A DNA stretch of 18,146 nt from Burkholderiales bacterium (lineage in GTDB: Bacteria; Pseudomonadota; Gammaproteobacteria; Burkholderiales; Burkholderiaceae_C): assembly GCA_011391855.1 (NCBI GenBank), contig JAABPT010000377.1:1-18146 (forward strand). Reading direction: 5' to 3'. Below, piece after piece: positions 7,143 to 14,234 of the stretch (positions are counted from its first letter, which is position 1; every line of letters begins with the position of its first letter). Position numbers and translations under genes: made by a program. The notes under the pieces were generated by a model. It was not told where the DNA came from. It saw only the letters and a list, made by a program, of their open reading frames with translations, and did no database searches.

Positions 7143-7640
7143 GTGAGCACCGCCGCTGCGCCGGGCGGCCCCGCCCCGGTGGATTCCGAAAGCCGCACCC
7201 ACGCCGGCGACCACATGGCGCTGCGGCTGTGGCTGCGCCTGCTGGCCTGCAACAACCTCGTCGAAGCGCCGCTGCGCACAAGGCTGCGCGAGCAGTTCCG
7301 GGGTTCGCTGCCGCGCTTCGACCTCATGGCGCAGCTCGACCGCCAGCCCGGCGGAATGAAGATGCGCGAACTCTCGCGCCGGCTCATGGTGACCGGAGGC
7401 AACGTCACCGGACTCACCGACCGTTTGGTGGCCGAAGGGCTGGTGGAGCGCCACGACGACCCCAGCGACCGCCGGGCTTGGACGGTGCAGCTCACGCCCG
7501 AGGGCCGGCGCCAGTTCCGCGCCATGGCGCGCGCACACGAGGCCTGGGTGATGGATCTGTTCTCGGGCTTGACGGCCGAGCAGCAGGCGCAGTTGTTCGA
7601 CCTGCTGGGCCGGCTCAAGCAGTCGCTGCCGCCACGCTGA
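7143..7640 (+). CDS. MarR-family transcriptional regulator
   Basis: 165-aa winged-helix regulator. After a disordered start the MarR core runs from about residue 25: helix HMALRLWLRLLACNNLVE (24-41), the recognition helix-turn-helix about 72-96 (MKMRELSRRLMVTGGNVTGL) and the wing with VERHDDPSDRRAWTVQLTPEG (101-121), whose D-x-R-x-x pattern is typical. GTG 7143 is used as start; ATG 7215 would remove 24 poorly conserved residues and also has no good ribosome binding site. It begins 13 bases after the TPR gene but points at, and is convergent with, the aryl-CoA catabolic unit. MarR proteins commonly respond to aromatic acids or aryl-CoAs, so that unit is its likely target; the inverted repeat at 12193-12204 is a candidate operator. 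Confidence 0.9.
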   Translation: MSTAAAPGGPAPVDSESRTHAGDHMALRLWLRLLACNNLVEAPLRTRLREQFRGSLPRFDLMAQLDRQPGGMKMRELSRRLMVTGGNVTGLTDRLVAEGLVERHDDPSDRRAWTVQLTPEGRRQFRAMARAHEAWVMDLFSGLTAEQQAQLFDLLGRLKQSLPPR

Positions 7641-7641
7641 G

Positions 7642-7673
7642 CAGGCACGGGCAGCGCGCCGTCGCGTGGCCTG
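7642..7673. terminator. Possible hairpin between convergent genes
   Basis: CAGGCAC (7642-7648) can pair with GTGGCCTG (7666-7673) with one bulged base, in the 36-base gap between the stops of the MarR gene and the acyl-CoA dehydrogenase gene. It is GC-rich with no T-run, so only a weak bidirectional-terminator candidate. Confidence 0.2.
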
Positions 7674-7676
7674 GCG

Positions 7677-8957
7677 TCACGCCGAAAGCAGGTCGCGCCC
7701 GATGATCAGCCGCTGCACCTCGCTGGCGCCTTCGTAGATGCGCAGGGCGCGGATCTCGCGGTACAGCGACTCCACCACCGAGCCCACGCGCACACCGCTG
7801 CCACCGTGCATCTGCAGCGCGCGGTCGATCACACGCTGGGCGTTTTCGGTAGCCACCAGCTTGGCCATCGCTGCTTCGCGCGTGGTGCGGCGGCCGCCTT
7901 TCACGCCCGCATTCGCGTCACCGGCTCCGCTGTCGCGCAGCCAGGCGGCGCGGTAGGTGAGCAGCGCCGCAGCGTCGATATCGGCCGCCATGTCGCCCAG
8001 CGTGGCCTGGGTGAGCTGAAAGTCGGCGAGATGCTGGCCGAACATGCGCCGGCCCTGCGAGTAGGCCAGCGCTTCGTCGAGCGCGCGCCGGGCGAAGCCC
8101 AGCGCAGCTGCGGCCACCGAGGCGCGGAAGATGTCCAGTGTGCGCATCGCCAGCTTGAAGCCCTCGCCCGGTGCGCCGAGCAGTTGCGACTTGGGCACGC
8201 GGCAGCCCGTGAAGCGCAGCCGCGCCAGTGGGTGCGGCGCGATGACCTGGATGCGCTCGGCGATCTCGAAGCCCGGCGTACCGGCGTGCACCAGGAAGGC
8301 GCTCAGGCCGCGTGTGCCGCGGCGCGGCGCCGATCCGCCGGCGAGATCGCCAGCGCCATCGCCAGCGCTATCGCCAGCGCCATCGCCTGTCCGCGCGAAG
8401 ACGCAATAGACATCGGCGATGCCGCCGTTGCTGATCCAGGTTTTCTCGCCGTCGAGCACATAGGCGTCGCCGACTTCGCGCGCCGTACAGGCGATGGCGG
8501 CCACGTCGGAACCGGCGTCCGGCTCCGAAAGCGCAAACGCACTGATCCACTCGCCGCGCGCCACCCGCGGCAGCACCTCGGCCTGCAGCGCCGCGCTGCC
8601 GGCCAGCGTGACCGGGCCGCTGCCCAGGCCTTGCATCGCGAAGGCGAAATCGGCCAGGCCGTCGTGGCGCGCCAGCGTCTCGCGGCAGACGACGAGGGCA
8701 CGCGAGTCCAGCGCTGCGCTCGCGCGGCCCCCGCGGCCGTCGGCCGCGCCTTGCGAATACGCCGCGGGCACGCAGTGGCGCAGGAAGCCGGCTTCACCCA
8801 GCGCGCGCACCAGGGCACGGCAGGTGCGGTCGGTATCGTGATGGTCGATTCCCACCAGGTGCTGTGCCGACCAGCCATCGAGTTCGCTGGCCAGCGCACG
8901 GTGGCTGTCGTCGAAGAAGGGCAGCGCCAGGTGGTCCAGTCGATCGGGCCGCGCCAC
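7677..8957 (-). CDS. Acyl-CoA dehydrogenase with repeat-expanded loop
   Basis: FAD enzyme that introduces a double bond at C2-C3 of an acyl-CoA, here presumably a ring-reduced cyclic acyl-CoA. The 426 aa show the family blocks: FALSEPDAGSD (141-151), EKTWISNGG (171-179), RRMFGQHLADFQ (303-314), AMAKLVATENAQRVIDRALQMHGGSGV (363-389) and RIYEGASEVQR (406-416), where Glu409 is the expected catalytic base. Two low-complexity insertions stand out: GDGAGDSAGDGAGDLA (191-206), encoded by a 12-bp tandem repeat, and SGAGDANAGVKGG (343-355). The start is a GTG one base after the crotonase stop, so translation is coupled. The gene is last in the three-gene unit and convergent with the MarR gene. Confidence 0.92.
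   Translation of the reverse strand: MARPDRLDHLALPFFDDSHRALASELDGWSAQHLVGIDHHDTDRTCRALVRALGEAGFLRHCVPAAYSQGAADGRGGRASAALDSRALVVCRETLARHDGLADFAFAMQGLGSGPVTLAGSAALQAEVLPRVARGEWISAFALSEPDAGSDVAAIACTAREVGDAYVLDGEKTWISNGGIADVYCVFARTGDGAGDSAGDGAGDLAGGSAPRRGTRGLSAFLVHAGTPGFEIAERIQVIAPHPLARLRFTGCRVPKSQLLGAPGEGFKLAMRTLDIFRASVAAAALGFARRALDEALAYSQGRRMFGQHLADFQLTQATLGDMAADIDAAALLTYRAAWLRDSGAGDANAGVKGGRRTTREAAMAKLVATENAQRVIDRALQMHGGSGVRVGSVVESLYREIRALRIYEGASEVQRLIIGRDLLSA
8346..8387 (-). repeat. 12-bp tandem repeat inside the acyl-CoA dehydrogenase gene
   Basis: On the plus strand ATCGCCAGCGCC occurs at 8346-8357, ATCGCCAGCGCT at 8358-8369, ATCGCCAGCGCC at 8370-8381, and a partial copy at 8382-8387. On the coding strand this gives the tetrapeptides GDGA, GDSA, GDGA, GDLA. 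The unit is a multiple of three, so copy-number change would keep the frame. Confidence 0.88.
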
Positions 8958-8958
8958 G

Positions 8959-9789
8959 TCAGTTGCCCTCGAACTTCGGCTGCTGCTTCGCCGCGAAAGC
9001 GTCGAAGGCGCGCTTGAAATCCTGCGTCAGCATGCACAGCGCCTGTGCCTGGGCTTCGCTCTCGATCATCTCCTCGATGCCCATGGCCCATTCCTGGTTG
9101 AGCATGGTCTTGGTGATGGTGTGTGCGAACCAGGGGCCGTCGGCCAGCGTTCGTGCCTGGGCCTGCGCCGCCGCGAGCAGGTCTTCGCCTGCATGCAAGG
9201 CGTTGAAGAAGCCCCAGTTCAGCCCCTCTTCGGCGGTCATCGCGCGGCCGTTCAGCAGCAACTCGGTCGCCCGGCCCTGGCCGATGACGCGCGGCAGCAG
9301 CCCGCAGGCGCCCATGTCCGCGCCCGCCAGGCCGACGCGCGTGAACAGGAAGGCCGTCTTCGCCGCCGGCGTGGCCAGGCGCAGGTCGGCGGCCAGCGCG
9401 ATCATGGCGCCGGCGCCGGCGCAGATGCCGTCGATGGAGGCGACGATGGGCTGCGGCGCACGCTTCATGGCCTTCACCAGGTCGCCGGTCATGCGCGTGA
9501 AGCGCAGCAGCTCGGGCGCCGGCATCTTCGTCAGCGGCTCGATGATCTCGAAGACGTCGCCGCCCGAACAGAAATTGCCGCCGGCCCCGGTGACCACCAC
9601 CACGCGCACGTCGCTGGCGTGCTGCAGGCCCAGGAACAGGTCGCGCAATTCGGCGTAACTTTCGAAGGTGAGCGGGTTCTTCTTCTCGGGTCGGTTCAGC
9701 GTGATCGTGGCCACGCGGCCGTCTTCGCTGCAGTGCCAGCCGAAGTGGCGCGTGGCGTGATGCTGGAAGGGGCGTCGGTCTGGGTTCAT
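8959..9789 (-). CDS. Crotonase-family (enoyl-CoA hydratase/isomerase) protein
   Basis: CoA-ester enzyme of the crotonase superfamily, 276 aa. Oxyanion-hole elements are present: NFCSGGDVFE (72-81) and SIDGICAGAGAMIALAADLR (118-137). Compared from memory with rat enoyl-CoA hydratase, the two catalytic glutamates look absent: Met129 sits at the Glu144 position, and Thr150 or Arg151 at the Glu164 position. Asp158 (VGLAGADMGACGLLPRVIG region) instead lines up with the catalytic Asp of dienoyl-CoA isomerase and 4-chlorobenzoyl-CoA dehalogenase. It may therefore be an isomerase, a hydrolase or a ring-cleaving enzyme rather than a standard hydratase. Its ATG overlaps the stop of the upstream hydroxylase gene (ATGA), so it is clearly part of the same unit. 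Confidence 0.9.
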   Translation of the reverse strand: MNPDRRPFQHHATRHFGWHCSEDGRVATITLNRPEKKNPLTFESYAELRDLFLGLQHASDVRVVVVTGAGGNFCSGGDVFEIIEPLTKMPAPELLRFTRMTGDLVKAMKRAPQPIVASIDGICAGAGAMIALAADLRLATPAAKTAFLFTRVGLAGADMGACGLLPRVIGQGRATELLLNGRAMTAEEGLNWGFFNALHAGEDLLAAAQAQARTLADGPWFAHTITKTMLNQEWAMGIEEMIESEAQAQALCMLTQDFKRAFDAFAAKQQPKFEGN

Positions 9790-12152
9790 GACTGGGCTCG
9801 CTTCAGGTTCGTCTGGTACTGGCCGCGGCCCGACAGATACTGAACCGGCCAGGCGATGACGTCATGGCCGATCTTCGCCGCCTCGTGCAGCGTCCACGCC
9901 GGGTCGGCCAGGTGCGGCCGCGCCACGGCGCACAGGTCGGCGCGGCCGGCGGCGATGACCATGTTCACATGGTCGGCCTCAAAGATGGCGCCCACGGCCA
10001 CGGTGGGAATGCCGACCTCGTTGCGGATGCGGTCGGCAAACGGCGTCTGGTACATGCGGCCGTAGACCGGCTTCTGTTCGGCGACCACCTGGCCCGACGA
10101 GCAGTCGATGATGTCGGCGCCCGCGACCTGGAACAGGCGCGCGATGGCCACCGCGTCGTCGGCGGTGTTGCCGCCGGGAAACCAGTCGTGGCAGCTCAGG
10201 CGCACCGAGATCGGCCGCTCCTGCGGCCACGCGGCGCGGATGGCGGCGAAGACCTCCAGCGGCCAGCGCGCGCGCCTGTCCACCGCGCCGCCGTAGGCGT
10301 CGCTGCGCCGGTTGGTCAGCGGCGAGAGGAAGCTCGACAGCAGGTAGCCGTGCGCGCAGTGCAGTTCCAGGATGTCGAAGCCGGCGTCTGCCGCACGCTG
10401 CGTGGCGGCGACGAAGTCGGCGGTGATGCGGTCCATATCGGCGCGTGTCATCTCGCGCGGCACTTGCGAGTTCGGCCCATAGGGAATGGGCGACGCGGAC
10501 ACCAGTGGCCAGTTACCGCTTGGCAGCGGTTCGTCGGCACGCTGCCAGCCGAGCTGGGTGCTGCCCTTGCGGCCGGCGTGGCCGAGCTGGATGCCCATCT
10601 TCGCGCCGCTGTGGCCGTGCACGAAATCGACGATGCGCTTCCAGGCGTCGCGCTGCGCGTCGTTCCACAGGCCGGCGCAGCCCGGCGTGATGCGCGCGTC
10701 TGGGCTGACGCAGGTCATCTCGGTGTACAGCAGCCCCGCGCCGCCCAGCGCACGCGCGCCGAAGTGCACCAGATGAAAATCGTTGGGCAACCCGTCCTGC
10801 GCCGAATACATCGCCATGGGTGAGACGACAACGCGGTTCGGTACCGTCAGGCCACGCAGGGAATACGGCGTGAACATCGGGCTCGGCGGCTTGACACCAG
10901 CGGGCAACGTCAAGCCGGCACGAGCCTCGGCCGGCACCCCCTGCAGCGCACGCTCGGCGAACCAGCGCTCGTAACCCTCCAGCCAGGCGGCATCGCGCAG
11001 GCGCAGGTTCTCGTGGCTGATGCGCTGGCTGCGCGTGAGCATGCTGTACATGAACTGCTCGGGCGGCAACTGGTCGCAATAGCGCGTGCCCACCACCTCG
11101 AACCATTCCATTGCGTTCCAGGCCGCGTTCTGCAGCCGCAATACGTCGACTTCGCGCGCAGCCTGGTATTTCGCCAGCACGTCGGGAATGTCCGCCACGT
11201 CGTCCACTGCGGACGCCGACCACTTCGCCTCCTTGAACAACCGCGTCAGTTCGATCGCGTCTTCCAGCGCCAGCTTGGTGCCCGAGCCGATGGCGAAGTG
11301 TGCCGTATGCACCGCGTCGCCCATCAGCACCACGTGGCTGCGGCCGTTGAAGTGGTGCCATTGCCTGCAGCGCACACGCTGGAAATTGATCCAGGCCGAG
11401 CCGCGATTCAACGGGTCGAGGTGGCGCGCATTGCTCAGCAGCGGGTGGCCCTGCAGGTGCAGCGCAAAGAGCCGCTCGCAGAATTCGATCGACTGCTCCA
11501 CGTTCGCCTGGTCCAGGCCGTGCGCCCGCCACACGTCCTCCGGCGTCTCCACGATGAAGGTCGTGGTGCTGTCGTCGAACTTGTACACGTGGGCCTGGAA
11601 CCAGCCGTGCTCGGTCTTCTCGAACAAGAAGTTGAAGGCGTCGAACAGCCGTGTGGTGCCCAGCCAGATGAAACGGTTGGGCCGCGCCACGATATCGGGC
11701 TGAAAGACTTCAGCGTACTTCTGGCGGATGCGCGAATTGATGCCGTCGCTGGCGATCACGAGGTCGGCGTCGGGATAGTCGGCATCCGAATCCGCCTCGG
11801 TCTCGAACACCAGTTCCACGCCCAGCGCCTCGCAGCGCCGCTGCAGGATATTGAGCAGCTTCTTGCGTCCGATGCCCACGAAGCCGTGACCGCCGCTGCG
11901 GATGCACCGGCCCTTGAAATGCAGCTCGATATCGTCCCAGTGGTTGAACGCCACCTCCACGGCGTCGGCCGTCTCGGTGTCCCACTGGCGCATGTTCTCC
12001 ATCGTCGCGTCGGAGAAGACCACGCCCCAGCCGAAGGTGTCGTAGGGCCGGTTGCGTTCGACCACCGTGATGCTGTGCGCCGGGTTCAGCTTCTTCATCA
12101 GAAGCGCGAAATACAGGCCGGCGGGGCCGCCGCCGATGCAGACGATGCGCAT
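9786..12152 (-). CDS. Two-domain aryl-CoA monooxygenase/reductase (2-aminobenzoyl-CoA or salicylyl-CoA 5-hydroxylase type)
   Basis: 788-aa fusion. Residues 1 to about 400 form a class A flavin monooxygenase: GGGPAGLYFA (7-16, FAD dinucleotide fold), DLVIASDGINSRIR (130-143) and LMGDAVHTAHFAIGSGTKLALEDA (from 276). Residues about 425-785 form an Old Yellow Enzyme-type FMN reductase: FTPYSLRGLTVPNRVVVSPM (427-446), IQLGHAGRKG (521-530), ELHCAHGYLLSSFLSPLTN (596-614, with H598 and H601). This matches the Azoarcus-type 2-aminobenzoyl-CoA monooxygenase/reductase, which hydroxylates and then reduces the aromatic ring; databases name relatives salicylyl-CoA 5-hydroxylase, so the substrate is uncertain. 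ATG 12152 puts the FAD motif at the N-terminus; ATG 12176 is also in frame. The open frame continues to 13382 only as a shadow of the opposite gene. Confidence 0.93.
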   Translation of the reverse strand: MRIVCIGGGPAGLYFALLMKKLNPAHSITVVERNRPYDTFGWGVVFSDATMENMRQWDTETADAVEVAFNHWDDIELHFKGRCIRSGGHGFVGIGRKKLLNILQRRCEALGVELVFETEADSDADYPDADLVIASDGINSRIRQKYAEVFQPDIVARPNRFIWLGTTRLFDAFNFLFEKTEHGWFQAHVYKFDDSTTTFIVETPEDVWRAHGLDQANVEQSIEFCERLFALHLQGHPLLSNARHLDPLNRGSAWINFQRVRCRQWHHFNGRSHVVLMGDAVHTAHFAIGSGTKLALEDAIELTRLFKEAKWSASAVDDVADIPDVLAKYQAAREVDVLRLQNAAWNAMEWFEVVGTRYCDQLPPEQFMYSMLTRSQRISHENLRLRDAAWLEGYERWFAERALQGVPAEARAGLTLPAGVKPPSPMFTPYSLRGLTVPNRVVVSPMAMYSAQDGLPNDFHLVHFGARALGGAGLLYTEMTCVSPDARITPGCAGLWNDAQRDAWKRIVDFVHGHSGAKMGIQLGHAGRKGSTQLGWQRADEPLPSGNWPLVSASPIPYGPNSQVPREMTRADMDRITADFVAATQRAADAGFDILELHCAHGYLLSSFLSPLTNRRSDAYGGAVDRRARWPLEVFAAIRAAWPQERPISVRLSCHDWFPGGNTADDAVAIARLFQVAGADIIDCSSGQVVAEQKPVYGRMYQTPFADRIRNEVGIPTVAVGAIFEADHVNMVIAAGRADLCAVARPHLADPAWTLHEAAKIGHDVIAWPVQYLSGRGQYQTNLKRAQS

Positions 12153-12242
12153 GGTCCTTGGGTCTCCTCGGATCATTGTCGCAGCGAAGTGCTTTACAAG
12201 TAAACGATCGGCGGTGGCGAAGTGATCACGGACAATTCCAGC
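12153..12242. promoter_or_regulatory. Divergent promoter region with TTTAC-aa-GTAAA operator candidate
   Basis: The 90 bases between the divergent hydroxylase and hydrolase genes must hold both promoters. TTTACAAGTAAA at 12193-12204 is a 5+5-bp inverted repeat with a 2-base centre and stands out as AT-rich against its surroundings. On the minus strand it includes TTGTAA, a possible -35, with a weak -10-like ATGATC 17 bases on. A MarR dimer is a plausible ligand. Two purine-rich sites (AAGGA and GAGGAG on the minus strand) precede the hydroxylase ATG. Confidence 0.5.
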
Positions 12243-13196
12243 ATGTCGCCTGCCCTGCCCTCCTATGTCGAAGCCCTCGGCGACGGCATCCATGCCGTCG
12301 ATACCGGCTTCCACCGCGACCGCTTCGACGCCGCCTACCTGATCGTTCACGAAGGCCGCGCCGCCTTTGTCGACACCGGCACCACCTACGCCGTGCCGCG
12401 CCTGCTGGGCGCGCTGGAAGCCCTGGGACTGGCGCGCAACGCGGTGGACTGGGTGATCCCCACGCACGTGCACCTGGACCACGCGGGTGGCGCCGGCGCG
12501 CTGATGCAGGAACTGCCGCGGGCTCGAATGCTGGTGCACCCGCGCGGCCTGCGCCACATGGTCGACCCGAGCGCGCTGTGGCAAGGGGCGCTGGCGGTCT
12601 ACGGCCCTGCCGAAATGGAGCGCTCCTACGGCCGCCTGGTGCCGGTGCCCGCCGAGCGCGCCAGTGCCACACACGACGGCATGGCCGTGCAACTGGCCGG
12701 CCGCACGCTGACTTTTGCCGACACCCCCGGCCACGCCCGCCACCACCACTGCGTGTGGGACGCCACCACGCGCGGCTGGTTCACCGGCGACACCTTCGGC
12801 CTGAGCTACCGCGAGTTCGACACCACGCAAGGGCCCTTCATCCTGCCCACCACCACGCCGGTGCAATTCGAACCGCCCGTGCTGCAGGCATCGATCCGCG
12901 GCCTGCTGGCCGCCGACCCGGCCTGCATGTACCTCACCCACTTCGGCCGCGTGGGCAGCGTGCAGACCCTGGGTGAGCGGCTGCTGGCGCTGATCGACGA
13001 GCTGGTGGTGCTGGGCCAGGCCTGCCGGCACGCGCCCGACCGCCACGAGGCCCTCCAGCGCGGTCAGCTGGACATCTTCACGCGCAGCCTGGCCGCCCAC
13101 GGCTGCACGATGGAGCCCGCGGCCATCGCGCAACTGCTCGCCATGGACCTGGAGCTCAACGCGCAGGGCATGGCGATTTGGCTCGATCGCGACTGA
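12243..13196 (+). CDS. Metallo-beta-lactamase-fold hydrolase
   Basis: 317 aa from ATG 12243. The zinc-site motif THVHLDH (74-80: H75, H77, D79, H80) is complete, followed by H164 in FADTPGHARHH, D183 in FTGDTFGLSY and H233 in YLTHFG, all as expected of a binuclear MBL hydrolase of the glyoxalase II-like or thioesterase-like group. An in-frame GTG at 12222 would add 7 residues; neither start has a good ribosome binding site. The gene is divergent from the aryl-CoA hydroxylase and shares its promoter region, so it may belong to the same pathway, for example as a CoA-thioester or lactone hydrolase that clears a dead-end intermediate. That role is inferred. Confidence 0.9.
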   Translation: MSPALPSYVEALGDGIHAVDTGFHRDRFDAAYLIVHEGRAAFVDTGTTYAVPRLLGALEALGLARNAVDWVIPTHVHLDHAGGAGALMQELPRARMLVHPRGLRHMVDPSALWQGALAVYGPAEMERSYGRLVPVPAERASATHDGMAVQLAGRTLTFADTPGHARHHHCVWDATTRGWFTGDTFGLSYREFDTTQGPFILPTTTPVQFEPPVLQASIRGLLAADPACMYLTHFGRVGSVQTLGERLLALIDELVVLGQACRHAPDRHEALQRGQLDIFTRSLAAHGCTMEPAAIAQLLAMDLELNAQGMAIWLDRD

Positions 13197-13236
13197 TCGA
13201 CAGCGCCGGATCGCCAGCGCCTGATCGGCCGCTCCG
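13195..13236 (+). repeat. Three imperfect 14-bp tandem repeats filling the gap before the GDT1-family gene
   Basis: GATCGACAGCGCCG (13195-13208), GATCGCCAGCGCCT (13209-13222) and GATCGGCCGCTCCG (13223-13236) run from inside the stop codon of the hydrolase gene to the base before the next ATG. Units 1 and 2 match at 12 of 14 positions, and units 2 and 3 at 10 of 14. No Shine-Dalgarno-like sequence remains in the gap. Confidence 0.75.
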
Positions 13237-13806
13237 ATGTTTGAAGCCTTTGCCGTCTCCACCGGCGTCGTCGCCCTCGGCGAGATCGGCGACAAGACGC
13301 AGTTGCTCGCACTGCTGCTGGCCGCGCGCTGGCGCCAGCCGAAACCCATCATCGCCGGCATCCTGGTGGCCACGCTGGCCAATCACGCCCTGGCCGGCTG
13401 GCTGGGCGCCTGGCTCACCAGCGTGGTCGACCCGGTGTGGATGCGCTGGATCCTGGGCGGCTCGTTCATCGCCGTGGCGCTGTGGATGCTGGTGCCCGAC
13501 GAGGTGGAGGCCAGCGAAGGGCACGGACCCGGCCGGCTGGGCGTGTTCGGCATCACCGTGGTCGCCTTCTTCCTGGCCGAGATGGGCGACAAGACGCAGA
13601 TCGCCACCATCATGCTGGCCGCGAAGTACCAGGCCTTGCCGGCTGTCGTCGTGGGCACCACGCTGGGCATGATGATCGCCAATGTGCCGGCGGTGCTGCT
13701 GGGCGAACGCGCGGTGAAACTGGTGCCGGCGCACTGGGTGCACCGCATCGCGGCGGTGGTATTCGCTTCGCTGGGCGCGGCGGTGCTGGCCGGCGTTGGC
13801 AGCTGA
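13237..13806 (+). CDS. TMEM165/GDT1 (UPF0016) family Mn2+ exporter-like membrane protein
   Basis: 189-aa integral membrane protein with about six hydrophobic helices in two related halves. Each half has the family signature E-x-G-D-K-T: ALGEIGDKTQLLALLLAAR (about 13-31) and LAEMGDKTQIATIMLAAKY (about 113-131), which form the cation-exchange site. Bacterial relatives such as Vibrio MneA export manganese, and cyanobacterial and eukaryotic ones move Mn2+/Ca2+ against H+. Manganese export is therefore the best guess. It starts 41 bases after the hydrolase stop, separated only by the 14-bp tandem repeats, and could be co-transcribed with it. I see no yybP-ykoY-type riboswitch; the gap is too short for one. 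Confidence 0.93.
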   Translation: MFEAFAVSTGVVALGEIGDKTQLLALLLAARWRQPKPIIAGILVATLANHALAGWLGAWLTSVVDPVWMRWILGGSFIAVALWMLVPDEVEASEGHGPGRLGVFGITVVAFFLAEMGDKTQIATIMLAAKYQALPAVVVGTTLGMMIANVPAVLLGERAVKLVPAHWVHRIAAVVFASLGAAVLAGVGS

Positions 13807-13813
13807 CAGGGCA

Positions 13814-13831
13814 GGCCCCGGCGGCCGGGCC
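13814..13831 (+). terminator. Candidate GC-rich hairpin after the GDT1-family gene
   Basis: GGCCCCGG (13814-13821) can fold on CCGGGCC (13825-13831) around the loop CGG with one bulged C, 7 bases after the stop. No U-tract follows. Confidence 0.3.
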
Positions 13832-13967
13832 CGACGCCAGCAAGGCCGAGGCGCAGGCACGACAATCGAGGTCATGAAATATTTGCACGCCCCCTGAACC
13901 GGATAGCTTTGCATAGCGACCCTCAGCGGTCCTACAAGTCGCGCGATTCGGTGTCACAAACCGGTCG

Positions 13968-14234
13968 TTGAATGGCAAGAACCAAGTCGACGGCAGGGCA
14001 GAGCGTGGACCCCGCACCACCATCCGCCGCATGAACTCCGCCAGCGACATTGTCAGGTCCGTGGCGCCATCGCGCTCCAAGCGCCTTCGGCTTCAACACG
14101 ACCTGCCCGATGGCGTTGAGTCGCACCCGCTTGTTGGCCGGCGCCAGGCGGGCAGTGTCGCGGTGAAGATGCTCCCGCGACTGGCGCTCGTCGGCACTGC
14201 AGCGCACGGCCGCGTGCAGGCTGAAACCGTTCAT
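13968..14234 (-). pseudogene. Frameshifted remnant of an IS91-family (Y2) transposase
   Basis: Reading down from ATG 14234 gives MNGFSLHAAVRCSADERQ, then LAPANKRVRLNAIGQVVLK. This is recognisably the internal NGFSLHAAVRC-ADERQ ... ANERVQ-NAAGQVVLK segment of IS91/IS801-type transposases. Near 14076-14080 the match shifts frame and continues as RDGATDLTMSLAEFMRRM (to about 14023), corresponding to RDGTTHLVMSPLEFMQRL in intact copies. Beyond that, similarity fades. The N-terminal zinc/catalytic tyrosine part and the C-terminal part are missing, so this is a dead fragment. The family match is from memory of the conserved segment. No terminal sequences of the element were identified. Confidence 0.75.

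Noticed and set aside
7806..9017. A 403-codon plus-strand open frame across the acyl-CoA dehydrogenase gene
   Set aside because: It has no recognisable domain and is the mirror of a gene with all the acyl-CoA dehydrogenase blocks.
13197..13236. Manganese (yybP-ykoY) riboswitch before the GDT1-family gene
   Set aside because: The gap is only 40 bases and consists of short tandem repeats, too small for that riboswitch.
12153..13382. Upstream extension of the aryl-CoA hydroxylase frame on the minus strand
   Set aside because: It lies opposite the MBL hydrolase gene with its complete zinc motif, and the FAD-binding GGGPAG motif is at the start of the protein from 12152.
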